From Bryobacteraceae bacterium (GTDB lineage: Bacteria; Acidobacteriota; Terriglobia; Bryobacterales; Bryobacteraceae): a DNA stretch of 24,249 bases. The stretch is from assembly GCA_030039005.1 (NCBI GenBank), contig JASHQT010000134.1:1-24249 (forward strand). Reading direction: 5' to 3'. Position 1 is the stretch's first letter; every line of letters begins with the position of its first letter. The translations under genes and the position numbers were made by a program. The notes beneath the pieces are model-generated. The model ran no database searches. It had not been told where the DNA came from and was given only the letters and a program-made list of their open reading frames with translations. Positions 15,937-22,876 of the stretch are shown piece by piece.

Positions 15937-16641
15937 TTAATCGACAGGATTGGTCGCGAAGATGGAGACCTCCGGCGTGAAGCCGCGATCGTCCATTTCG
16001 AGAACCGCTTTGATCGTGTACGCGATCTCTTCGCCGCGCAGCTTGCTCGCGTTTACCTTTTGCGGCAGGTCCGCCCGCCGGAAGAAATCCGTGATGACTT
16101 CGCTCGGATTGATCAGCATCACGCGCACGTTATATTTGCGCAGCTCGGCTCGCCAGCACTCCGTCATCCCGCGCAGCGCGAATTTGCTGGCATAATAGGC
16201 CGTGCCTTTGGGCGCGCCGCGCAGTCCGGCCGTGGAGGAAATATTGATCAGGTTCCCGCGCTGGCGCTCCCGGAAAATCTTCGCGGCCTCGCGCGCGGCG
16301 AGCATCGCACCGGTCACGTTGGTGGCGAACACCGCGTCGAAGCTTGCGCGATCCATGTCGACGAGTTCTTTGAACACGCCGATGCCCGCGTTGTTGATCA
16401 GAACATCCAGGTCGCCCAGCTTCTCCTTCACCTCCCGGAACGTCCGCAGCACGTCGGCCTCGCTCGATACATCCGCCTGGATGCCCAGCACGCCCAGCGA
16501 CCGCGCGGCTTCGGCCAGACGCTCCGCGTCGCGCCCGGTGATCGCCACGCGCGCGCCCGCGTCCTTCAGCATTTGCGCGGCGGCGCGGCCGATCCCGCTC
16601 GAACCGCCGGTAATCAAAACCACTGCATTCTTGAGATCCAT
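15937..16641 (-). CDS. Short-chain dehydrogenase/reductase
   Basis: A 234-residue classical SDR with the complete signature: TGGSSGIG (11-18) for dinucleotide binding, NNAG (83-86), catalytic Ser136 in INISSTAG, and Tyr149/Lys153 in YYASK. Arg37 after TG (TGRDAER) suggests NADP(H). The specific alcohol/ketone substrate cannot be told. The C-terminus (DDRGFTPEVSIFATNPVD) resembles SDRs annotated as 3-oxoacyl-ACP reductase-like. The ATG is at 16641; only 16 bp separate it from the divergent carbonic anhydrase start, and there is no ribosome site, so a leaderless mRNA from a shared -10 is possible. Confidence 0.93.
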   Translation of the reverse strand: MDLKNAVVLITGGSSGIGRAAAQMLKDAGARVAITGRDAERLAEAARSLGVLGIQADVSSEADVLRTFREVKEKLGDLDVLINNAGIGVFKELVDMDRASFDAVFATNVTGAMLAAREAAKIFRERQRGNLINISSTAGLRGAPKGTAYYASKFALRGMTECWRAELRKYNVRVMLINPSEVITDFFRRADLPQKVNASKLRGEEIAYTIKAVLEMDDRGFTPEVSIFATNPVD

Positions 16642-16645
16642 TCGT

Positions 16646-16653
16646 TTATCTTA
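16646..16653. promoter_or_regulatory. Shared -10-like element of divergent SDR/carbonic anhydrase genes
   Basis: TATCTT (16647-16652) on the plus strand is 5 nt from the GTG of the carbonic anhydrase; TAAGAT (16653-16648) on the minus strand is 6 nt from the SDR ATG. Neither gene has a ribosome site, and the intergenic gap is 16 bp (16642-16657), so both transcripts would be leaderless or nearly so. Minus-35 elements would fall inside the opposite gene; none is convincing. Confidence 0.42.
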
Positions 16654-16657
16654 AAGT

Positions 16658-17275
16658 GTGCCCGTCGAAAAATTCCTGCGCGGCGTCTCCCAGTTCCAGC
16701 GCGACGTCTATCCCCGCCGCCGCGAACTCTTCGAGAAACTGGCCGTGGGTCAGCGCCCCGATGCGCTCTTCATCACCTGCGCGGACTCGCGCATCGACCC
16801 CTGCCTGCTGACGCAATCCATCCCCGGCGAGTTGTTCATCTGCCGCGTCATCGGCAATGTTGTTCCGCTGTATCCCGATTCGCTTGGCGGCGTTTCCGCC
16901 ACCATCGAGTACGCCGCCGGCGTCCTGCGCGTTCCCGACATCATCGTCTGCGGCCACACCGATTGCGGCGTCATCAAAGGCGCGCTCGCGCCCGATCATC
17001 TCGCGCAGCATGCCGCCGTCTGGAACTGGCTAAGGCACGCCGCCGTATGGCCAGTGAGCAATGTCCAGCGGCGCGACACCGATCCCAGCCCGGAGCTGAT
17101 TCTCGCCGCGACCGAAGAGAACGTGATCGCGCAACTGAACAACCTGCGCTCGCATCCCTCCGTGGCGCATCGCCTGCTCGAAGGCAATCTCGGCTTGCAC
17201 GGCTGGGTGTATCATATCGGCGAAGGCCGAGTGACCGTGTACGACGAGGCGACGCGGAAATTCGCGTCGCCGTGA
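16658..17275 (+). CDS. Beta-class carbonic anhydrase
   Basis: A 205-residue enzyme that interconverts CO2 and bicarbonate. The zinc ligands are Cys41 and Asp43 of CADSR (with Arg45), and His100 and Cys103 of HTDCGV, the beta-class pattern CxDxR and HxxC. The position of the common RNAGN motif reads CRVIGNVVP here. The start is a GTG at 16658 close to the divergent SDR ATG and has no ribosome site, consistent with leaderless translation. The gene stops 13 bp before the convergent DUF6152-like gene. Confidence 0.93.
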   Translation: MPVEKFLRGVSQFQRDVYPRRRELFEKLAVGQRPDALFITCADSRIDPCLLTQSIPGELFICRVIGNVVPLYPDSLGGVSATIEYAAGVLRVPDIIVCGHTDCGVIKGALAPDHLAQHAAVWNWLRHAAVWPVSNVQRRDTDPSPELILAATEENVIAQLNNLRSHPSVAHRLLEGNLGLHGWVYHIGEGRVTVYDEATRKFASP

Positions 17276-17288
17276 AACGCGCGCGGCG

Positions 17289-17675
17289 TTACTTACTCTC
17301 CGGCTCTGTCCCGATCGTCTGGCCGTTGGCCAGCGTCACCTTCCGCCCATCGGCCGAATGCGACGAATCCTTCGCCGGAAACGCGTGTACGGTAACTCGA
17401 TCCCCCACCTTCAGCGAATCCCGCGTCCACCCGCGCCGCGCCAAACGGTTGGGCCCGCCGGTTTCGCACATCCAGTTCACCGTTGTGCCGTCGGCCTGCG
17501 CGACGTCAACGTAATAATGCACGTGCGGATTCTCCCAATCGATGCGCGTCACCACGCCCTCCAGGGTCATCGGCTTGGTCTCGTCGTATTCGTTCGCAAA
17601 TGAGTGATGCGCGAGCGCGGGCAGTGCGCTCGCGACTAAAACGCTGGCAGCCAAGTGGAGAAATCGGTGCGACAT
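17289..17675 (-). CDS. Secreted DUF6152-like protein
   Basis: A 128-residue secreted protein with a signal peptide (HLAASVLVASALPALA) directly followed by HHSFANEYDETKPMTLEGVV and the strand-rich WENPHVHYYVDV. The AHHSF start and EGVVTRIDWENPH segment match the family I know as DUF6152, small periplasmic proteins with an OB-like fold and unknown role. One Cys lies at MCETGG. The ATG at 17675 diverges from the following plus-strand gene, 98 bp away. Confidence 0.82.
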   Translation of the reverse strand: MSHRFLHLAASVLVASALPALAHHSFANEYDETKPMTLEGVVTRIDWENPHVHYYVDVAQADGTTVNWMCETGGPNRLARRGWTRDSLKVGDRVTVHAFPAKDSSHSADGRKVTLANGQTIGTEPESK

Positions 17676-17773
17676 AGTAATACATTTACCCTACCGCTTC
17701 TGGATCCAGGAGTCCGATTGCGTTCCCGATTGCCACGTGAGAGAATCGGCCTGCTCAGAAAGGAGCACTCCCC

Positions 17774-18193
17774 ATGACACCTTCCCAGGCCCGCATTCCC
17801 TTGCTAGGCACCTGGAAATTGACCAAGTGCGAAACGTCGCACCCGCACTTGCCCCATCCCGTCTCCGGATTAGTTACCTTTGGGGAAACCAATAGCGGCC
17901 TGCACTATACCAACGACTCTGTGTGGTCCGATGGCCGCACCGGCCATGTGACCGCCGACTTGACGCTCGACGGCGCCTGGTGTCCCGTCACGGGCAGCCA
18001 ACTGGCCGACTCGCTGAGCATCGGCCGCCAAGCGGATGGGTCGTATGCAGCCAAAATGAGAAAAGGCGGCGTGGATGCGGGCGTGAACCGCGCCGCTGTG
18101 TCCCCCGACGGGCGAACACTCACCGGAGTCTGGGAGATCGAGGTCCCCGGCGGTGTCACCATCACCTGGCACACGATCTCAGAACGCGAGTAG
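17774..18193 (+). CDS. Small lipocalin-like protein
   Basis: A 139-residue protein without a signal peptide. LLGTWKLTKCETS (10-22) and the Gly/Trp-containing strands (LVTFGETNSGL, HVTADLTLDGAWCP, RTLTGVWEIEV, TITWHTISE) look like a small lipocalin-like beta sheet, reminiscent of secreted acidobacterial hypotheticals. It is not a proven enzyme. The ATG has GGAG 8 nt upstream. The gene ends 2 bp before the convergent first TIGR03437 protein. Confidence 0.6.
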   Translation: MTPSQARIPLLGTWKLTKCETSHPHLPHPVSGLVTFGETNSGLHYTNDSVWSDGRTGHVTADLTLDGAWCPVTGSQLADSLSIGRQADGSYAAKMRKGGVDAGVNRAAVSPDGRTLTGVWEIEVPGGVTITWHTISERE

Positions 18194-18195
18194 CG

Positions 18196-19593
18196 TCAAT
18201 TCGCGATGGGCAGATAGAGCTTCTGCGTTCCCGCCACACCACCCAGCGTGAACGTCAACGGCGCGGCGTTGTTTGCGGGAATATTCGGCACCACCACGTT
18301 GAATTGATACAGTCCCACGTAGGTAGGCGCCAGCCCCGCGTAGGCGATACCGGTGCTCGGAACTTGCACTCCGCCGATCGAGATTGCGAGCGGCGCGGCC
18401 AGCGATGTTTGCCCCTGTGCGATCTCGCCCGGCGGAATGCCTTGATTCACCTGCCCGAACCCGATTCCGTACAGTGTGATCGTGTCGCCCGGTTTGGCCG
18501 GCTGCGATGTCACGCCCGAAATCGCGCCGCTCGGAAGCACGTAGGTCGTGCCGTCGGAGAATAGCGCTGTGGCATATTGGGTCCCGTTGATGTCGAAGCT
18601 GGACGGCGCCAGTAGTCCCGGCTGCACGCTGTCCATCGTCACCGCGAACGGCGCGCTGGAGCCGGCCTCGGTGGTCACCACCACGTTTTGCGAGCCCGCC
18701 GTTATCCCTCCGGCCACCTGCACGTCCAGTTGGCCGGGACTGATGTAATACACGTAAGCCGGCTGTCCGCCCACCATCACGCTGGTCCCGCCTACGCTGG
18801 TGGGCGCAGTTTGGCCATTGTTGGTAAACTCGCTCGACGCCCACTCCTGGGTGATTTCCGACAGGTTCGATCCATAAATTTCGATCCAGGACCCCGAGCC
18901 GAAGGTCGAGAACGCGCCGAACTGGCTGGCGCTGATCACGCCCGTGATCACCGGAACTTCCTGCAGGGTGAAGTGCAGCGCAAAGATGAACTCGTTGGCC
19001 GTACTCGGATTGATGCCGCCGTTGGATACGATGTCATACGGGTCCACATAAACTTGCTGCCAGTTGGTTTGCTTACCGGCCGGCAGCGCGCCGCTGAAGC
19101 CCGATCCGTAGTAGGCCGTGCCAGGCAAAATCGGGTTCGAAGTGGTCGCGCAGCAAATGCTGCCGATGCCGTTGGTCAGCGGACTCACCGGTGTGCCGTT
19201 CACCAGCCACTGGTTGGCCACTTGGTCGAAATAAACCGGCGCGGTCAGAGTGTAGTTGATCAGAATATTCCAGTCCGCATCGATATTGCCAGCCAGCGGA
19301 CCGCCGTTGGTGGTCTTCATGTAAAAGACGTCCCACTCGCCGTTTGATCCGGTCGGCACCTGCTCTTGCCAAATCGTCACCGCGCCGTTGTCCACCTGCA
19401 CCGGCGTCGAACTGAACGTCGAATTCGCCGAGTACGTGTCCGGCGCGTTCGTTCCGCCGAATGCGATGGGCGAACCGATCGCAATGATCCCCGGCCCGGA
19501 TGAACTCGCGCGCGGCACGGTCTGCGCATTCATGCCGCTCCAACCGCTGAGTGCCACGCCGATCACTAGGCTCGTCAAGGCTCGATCAGTCAT
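18196..19593 (-). CDS. Secreted TIGR03437-domain protein (copy A)
   Basis: A 465-residue secreted protein (signal about 1-23, ending MNAQ) whose C-terminal half carries the Solibacter-type TIGR03437 domain: APSSFDINGTQYATALFSDG, then PAKPGDTITLYGIGFG, PLAISIGG, YAGLAPTYVGLYQFNVVVP and the final GTQKLYLP. The N-terminal half is a separate beta-rich domain with a vicinal Cys pair (GSICCATTSN, about 146-155) and an IYGSNL motif (about 240-245) resembling IPT/TIG strands. It forms a tandem pair with 19702-21087, about 1.5 kb apart and highly similar. The role of TIGR03437 is not known; secretion, surface attachment or cargo display are possibilities. Confidence 0.87.
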   Translation of the reverse strand: MTDRALTSLVIGVALSGWSGMNAQTVPRASSSGPGIIAIGSPIAFGGTNAPDTYSANSTFSSTPVQVDNGAVTIWQEQVPTGSNGEWDVFYMKTTNGGPLAGNIDADWNILINYTLTAPVYFDQVANQWLVNGTPVSPLTNGIGSICCATTSNPILPGTAYYGSGFSGALPAGKQTNWQQVYVDPYDIVSNGGINPSTANEFIFALHFTLQEVPVITGVISASQFGAFSTFGSGSWIEIYGSNLSEITQEWASSEFTNNGQTAPTSVGGTSVMVGGQPAYVYYISPGQLDVQVAGGITAGSQNVVVTTEAGSSAPFAVTMDSVQPGLLAPSSFDINGTQYATALFSDGTTYVLPSGAISGVTSQPAKPGDTITLYGIGFGQVNQGIPPGEIAQGQTSLAAPLAISIGGVQVPSTGIAYAGLAPTYVGLYQFNVVVPNIPANNAAPLTFTLGGVAGTQKLYLPIAN

Positions 19594-19701
19594 ACGTGAT
19601 CCCGTTCCTCCAAAATGTCCATTCTAATCCGGGACCCGGCCGCGATACTGATCGCCGGCGCATGCAGCGGTCCTTGATGACATCTCTGTAGTCTGCCGAT
19701 A

Positions 19702-21087
19702 TCAGTCAACCGGCAAGAACAGCTTCTGCGTTCCTGCCACACCGCCCAGGCTGAACGTTACCGGCGCGGCGTTGTTCGCCGCAATCGTCGGCACCACCAC
19801 GTTGAATTGGTACAGTCCCACATACCCGGGCGCCAGTCCGGCGTAACTGACCGTCGCCTGAGTTCCGCCGATCGAAACGGTCAGCGGCGCCGCCAGCGAT
19901 GTTTGCCCCTGCGCCACCTGGCCCGGCGGAATGCCTTGATTCACCTCCCCGAACCCGATTCCGTACAGCGTGATCGTGTCGCCGGGTTTGGCCGGCTGTG
20001 ACGTGATACCCGCAATCGCCCCACTCGGAAGCACGTAGGTCGTGCCATCGGAAAACAGCGCCGCCGCGTATTGGGTCCCGTTGATGTCGAAGCTGGACGG
20101 CGCCAGCAGGCCCGGTTCCTCGGCTACTACGTTAACGTTGAATGGCGCGCTGGACCCGGATTCCGTGGTGACCACCAGCGGCAGCGATCCGGTACCGAGC
20201 CCTCCCGGCGCCTGCACATCGAGTTGGCCGGGGCTGACGTAATAGGTATAAGCCGATTGGCCGTTAATCGTAACGCTCGTTTGCGACAATTCGGTCGGCG
20301 CGTAGGCGTTGTTGGCGCCGCTGAAATTACTGGATGCCCAGACCTGCGTCAGGTTCGCCAGATTGCTTCCATAGATCTCGATCCACGAGCCCGAGCCGAA
20401 GGTAGGAAACGCCCCGTATTGGCTGGCGCTGATAACCGACGTGACCACTGGTAGAGTTTGCAGAGTGAAGTGCAGCGCAAACACGAATTCGTTCGCCGTA
20501 TTGGGATCGATGCCGCCGTTGGAGACCAGGCTGTACGGCTGGACGTAAACTTCGTTCCAGTTGTTGTACGGCCCGGCGGGCTCCGCGCCGTTTCCCTGGT
20601 CATAATACGACCACCCCGGCAAAATGGGATTGGTCGCGGCCGCGCAGCAAATGGCGCCGATCCCGTTCGTGATATTACTCACCGCCGTGCCGTTCACCAT
20701 CCACTGGGAGGCCACGCCGTCAGAGTAACTCGGAACGGTGAACGTAAAATCGATCGTAATGCCCCAATAAGCGTCGATGTTGTGCGCCAGCGGCCCGCCG
20801 TTGGTGGTCTTCAGATAGAAGATGTCCCACTCGCCGTTGGAGCCCGTGGGCACTTGCTCCTGCCAAATGGTGGCCGCGCCGCTGTCCACCGTAAGGGGTG
20901 TGGAACTGAAGGTGGTGTTCACGGTGTATGTATCCGGCGCGTTAGTTCCCACCCACGTCAGCGCAGAACCCACCGCGATAATGCCCGGCCCCGATGTGCT
21001 CGCGCGCGGCGCCGTCTGCGCATTCATCCCGCCCCAGCCGCCGAGCGCTAGCCCAGCCAGAAGACCTCCCCAAACTCGATAAGTCAC
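19702..21087 (-). CDS. Secreted TIGR03437-domain protein (copy B)
   Basis: A 461-residue secreted paralogue of copy A with the same layout: signal peptide ending GGMNAQ, beta-rich N-terminal domain with GAICCAAATNPILPG, IYGSNL, then the TIGR03437 region (APSSFDINGTQYAAALFSDG; PAKPGDTITLYGIGFG; YAGLAPGYVGLYQFNVVVP; GTQKLFLP). GTG at 21087 is preferred to TTG at 21099 because it matches the MTDR start of copy A and has GGGGG 5 nt upstream. The protein starts MTYRVWGGLLAG. The two copies are in the same orientation, 108 bp apart. No known catalytic motif. Confidence 0.87.
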   Translation of the reverse strand: MTYRVWGGLLAGLALGGWGGMNAQTAPRASTSGPGIIAVGSALTWVGTNAPDTYTVNTTFSSTPLTVDSGAATIWQEQVPTGSNGEWDIFYLKTTNGGPLAHNIDAYWGITIDFTFTVPSYSDGVASQWMVNGTAVSNITNGIGAICCAAATNPILPGWSYYDQGNGAEPAGPYNNWNEVYVQPYSLVSNGGIDPNTANEFVFALHFTLQTLPVVTSVISASQYGAFPTFGSGSWIEIYGSNLANLTQVWASSNFSGANNAYAPTELSQTSVTINGQSAYTYYVSPGQLDVQAPGGLGTGSLPLVVTTESGSSAPFNVNVVAEEPGLLAPSSFDINGTQYAAALFSDGTTYVLPSGAIAGITSQPAKPGDTITLYGIGFGEVNQGIPPGQVAQGQTSLAAPLTVSIGGTQATVSYAGLAPGYVGLYQFNVVVPTIAANNAAPVTFSLGGVAGTQKLFLPVD

Positions 21088-21471
21088 CTGTGCCCCCAAC
21101 TTCGAGAAAAATTGTCCTAACTTACCATGAAGTTGCGGGGCGAATCGTCACGTCTGTAACCGTTACAGCCTATTGATGTCCCGGCGGCGTGCAGCCGTTC
21201 ATTCGCAGGTATACCACCGGCATTGAGCCCACGCCGTGCTGGGCATGTTGACGAACGAGAATCTGGAGCCGCGCCTGCACTCTGAAACATCGCGCGTGCC
21301 TGAAAGCGCCCTCCGTAGGGACGAACCCGAACCTGTCGGCCGGCATGGTCTCCACCACCCGATCAGCTCGCGTTCGAGCGCGCTTAACTGCCTGCCGAAG
21401 ATTTGCCTGGCGCCCGGAGCAGCGTCCCCGCCGAAAATTGGATGCGCGGAGAGGGGATGCGCGCTCCTTCC
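21088..21471. other. Gap between TIGR03437 and TlpA genes
   Basis: Apart from the DinB remnant (21170-21405), this 384-bp gap holds only short unlikely frames. The 82 bp upstream of copy B (21088-21169) should contain its promoter; no convincing elements were found. The stretch just 3' of the TlpA gene (21406-21471, minus strand) may be the former N-terminus of the DinB gene. Confidence 0.4.
21170..21405 (-). pseudogene. Decayed DinB-family gene
   Basis: Fragments of a DinB-family (secreted, metal-binding helical bundle) gene lie in two frames. Frame one gives IFGRQLSALERELIG (21402-21358); frame two continues VETMPADRFGFVPTEGAF (from about 21355) and ends PVVYLRMNGCTPPGHQ and a TAG stop. 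Both match typical DinB sequence (for example EAMPADKYxFxPT at the start and VVYLRMNGxxPP at the end). Adding one nucleotide after ATCGGG would join the frames. The ~35 residues between EGAF and VVYLRMNG replace a normal ~100, so an internal deletion is likely. Recognition rests on memory of the family. Confidence 0.55.
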
Positions 21472-22254
21472 CTATTCATGCAGCACGGCGTCGATGTCTA
21501 TCGCGTACTCTCTGGGCTGGCACAGGCCCGCATGAACGGCGGCGATGCGCCCCTGCTTGTCGACAAAGAATGTCATCGGCACGGCCTTGAGCCCGCCGAA
21601 CAGAGCTGTAGTCCTGCTGTCGGCGATCATCACCGGATAGTTGAATTGGAACGCTTCGGCAAAGGGCCGGACGACGCTCCAACCCCCGTCGTCCAGAGCC
21701 AGGCCGAGCACAACCAGTCCACGGCTTCCGTAATCACGCTGGAAATCCTCGAGCAACGGAATCTCCTGCCGGCACGGCGCGCACCACGTCGCCCAAAAGT
21801 TCACCAGCACCGCCCGCCCGCGGAATTGCGACAGGCTGATCTGCTTACCCGCCGAGTCGGTCAACTGAAAATCCGGGGCCATCCTCCGATCCTCAGGCTT
21901 AAGAAACACGGTGCTCCCGTTCGCGCCTGCCCCGCCAACCAACAGATCCCGCACCCAGCCGGATTCGATTGCGCACGCGGCGAGGCAGCGCTGGGCGAAG
22001 CCCCGCGTGGCCGGGGTCGCCATCAATGTCGCCATCAGAGAAACGCCGGTCGCCAGCGCCGCGGTCGCCGCCCAAGCCCACCGCCGCCGTGGCCCGGCCG
22101 TCTTGGCCTGCCGCTGGTGCAGCAAAGCCAAGCCCCGCTGCATGTCGGGTTGCCATTCGCCCTGCGTATCGAGCGCCGCCAGCTCACGATCCACCCACTC
22201 GCCGACATTCGCGTCCCTATTTTGCGCGTTCCTATTTCGATTCAAGTTGTCCAT
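21472..22254 (-). CDS. Membrane-anchored TlpA-type thioredoxin in anti-sigma position
   Basis: A 260-residue protein with three parts. Residues about 1-58 are cytoplasmic and include VGEWVDRELAALDTQGEW, resembling the short cytoplasmic part of anti-sigma factors without the HxxxCxxC zinc motif. One transmembrane segment follows (about 59-80). The outside part is a TlpA/redoxin domain: MAPDFQLTDSAGKQISLSQF (125-144), NFWATWCAPC with active Cys158/Cys161, and the cis-Pro VPMTFFVD (Pro226). Two extra cysteines, Cys90 and Cys94, lie just outside the membrane; Cys245 is also present. The start ATG is inside the end of the ECF sigma gene (23-bp overlap). A role as redox-sensing regulator of that sigma factor is inference; a plain disulfide reductase is the alternative. 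Confidence 0.85.
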   Translation of the reverse strand: MDNLNRNRNAQNRDANVGEWVDRELAALDTQGEWQPDMQRGLALLHQRQAKTAGPRRRWAWAATAALATGVSLMATLMATPATRGFAQRCLAACAIESGWVRDLLVGGAGANGSTVFLKPEDRRMAPDFQLTDSAGKQISLSQFRGRAVLVNFWATWCAPCRQEIPLLEDFQRDYGSRGLVVLGLALDDGGWSVVRPFAEAFQFNYPVMIADSRTTALFGGLKAVPMTFFVDKQGRIAAVHAGLCQPREYAIDIDAVLHE

Positions 22255-22813
22255 AACGTCGCCTATATTCCTTTCTGAACGCCTCTTGCGCCCGACTGAG
22301 CAGCGTCCCCACGGACGCCGGATTCAGATCGAGAGCTTGGGCCAATTCCTCGTAGCTCGCTCCTTCGCTGCGCAGCAATAACAGCTCGGCCTTGCGCCGG
22401 TCCATCGCCGCCAGCAGATTTCGGACGCGCTGCTGTTCCTGGCGCGAGGCAGCCAGCTCCTCGGGAGTCGGAGTCGCCGCGCCGCGGAACAGCGAAACTA
22501 GGCGTTCGTAACGGCCGCGCCGCATCCGCTGCCGCACCTCGTTCAGGCCCGTTTGGATGGCCGCGCGGTACAACCACCGTTCGGCGTCTTCGCTCGGCGC
22601 CCTCCTGGCCGCCGACCATTTCAGACAAACCTCCACGGCCAGCTCCTCGGCCCGTCCCGGATCTCCGATCACCTTCGCGATCACGCGCGCCAGCCGCGCG
22701 TAATGCTTCCGGAAGATCCGCTCGGTTTCCGCCCGCGTATCGGAGGGGTCAATCTCCAACGGGTTCGCTCCAGGCGGGGTGAGTTCAATGCCCGCTTCGC
22801 TCAATGCGTCCAC
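22232..22813 (-). CDS. ECF-type RNA polymerase sigma factor
   Basis: A 193-residue (or 175) sigma-70-family protein. Region 2 spans about 30-100 (ETERIFRKHYARLARVIAKV, AEELAVEVCLKW, WLYRAAIQTGLNEVRQRMRR), region 4 about 125-185 (LLAAMDRRKAELLLLRSEGA and the helix-turn-helix SYEELAQALDLNPASVGTLL). It lacks the longer regions of housekeeping sigma factors. The GTG at 22813 has no ribosome site; a TTG at 22759 (Leu19, giving MEIDPSDTRAETERIF) has GGAG 8 nt upstream and is a strong alternative. It overlaps the TlpA-type gene by 23 bp and diverges from the selenoprotein gene over 63 bp. Confidence 0.87.
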   Translation of the reverse strand: MDALSEAGIELTPPGANPLEIDPSDTRAETERIFRKHYARLARVIAKVIGDPGRAEELAVEVCLKWSAARRAPSEDAERWLYRAAIQTGLNEVRQRMRRGRYERLVSLFRGAATPTPEELAASRQEQQRVRNLLAAMDRRKAELLLLRSEGASYEELAQALDLNPASVGTLLSRAQEAFRKEYRRRYGQLESK

Positions 22814-22850
22814 GTTGCTATATCACCGCCCGATCGCCTTTTGTGACAGC

Positions 22851-22856
22851 TATGAT
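22851..22856 (+). promoter_or_regulatory. Candidate -10 of the selenoprotein gene
   Basis: TATGAT (22851-22856) matches the -10 consensus at five of six positions and would place the transcript start around 22863, 14 nt before the ATG at 22877. No clear -35 is present at the normal distance, so the promoter may need an activator or another sigma factor; control by the divergent ECF sigma factor is possible but unproven. Confidence 0.35.
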
Positions 22857-22876
22857 CAAAGCAGAACGTTTGGCCC

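Larger units (their letters stand above)
18196..21087 (-). repeat. Tandem gene duplication of the TIGR03437 pair
   Basis: The two TIGR03437 genes match along their whole length in the same direction, offset by about 1.5 kb (for example CGAACCCGATTCCGTACAG at about 18457 and again at about 19949). The C-terminal TIGR03437 half and the segment FGSGSWIEIYGSNL are nearly identical in protein; the stretch around copy-A residues 250-285 is the most diverged. Confidence 0.8.

Noticed and set aside
16060..17514. 484-aa open frame on the plus strand across the SDR and carbonic anhydrase genes
   Set aside because: Arg/His/Pro-rich translation typical of a GC-bias shadow; the SDR and carbonic anhydrase frames have full catalytic motifs.
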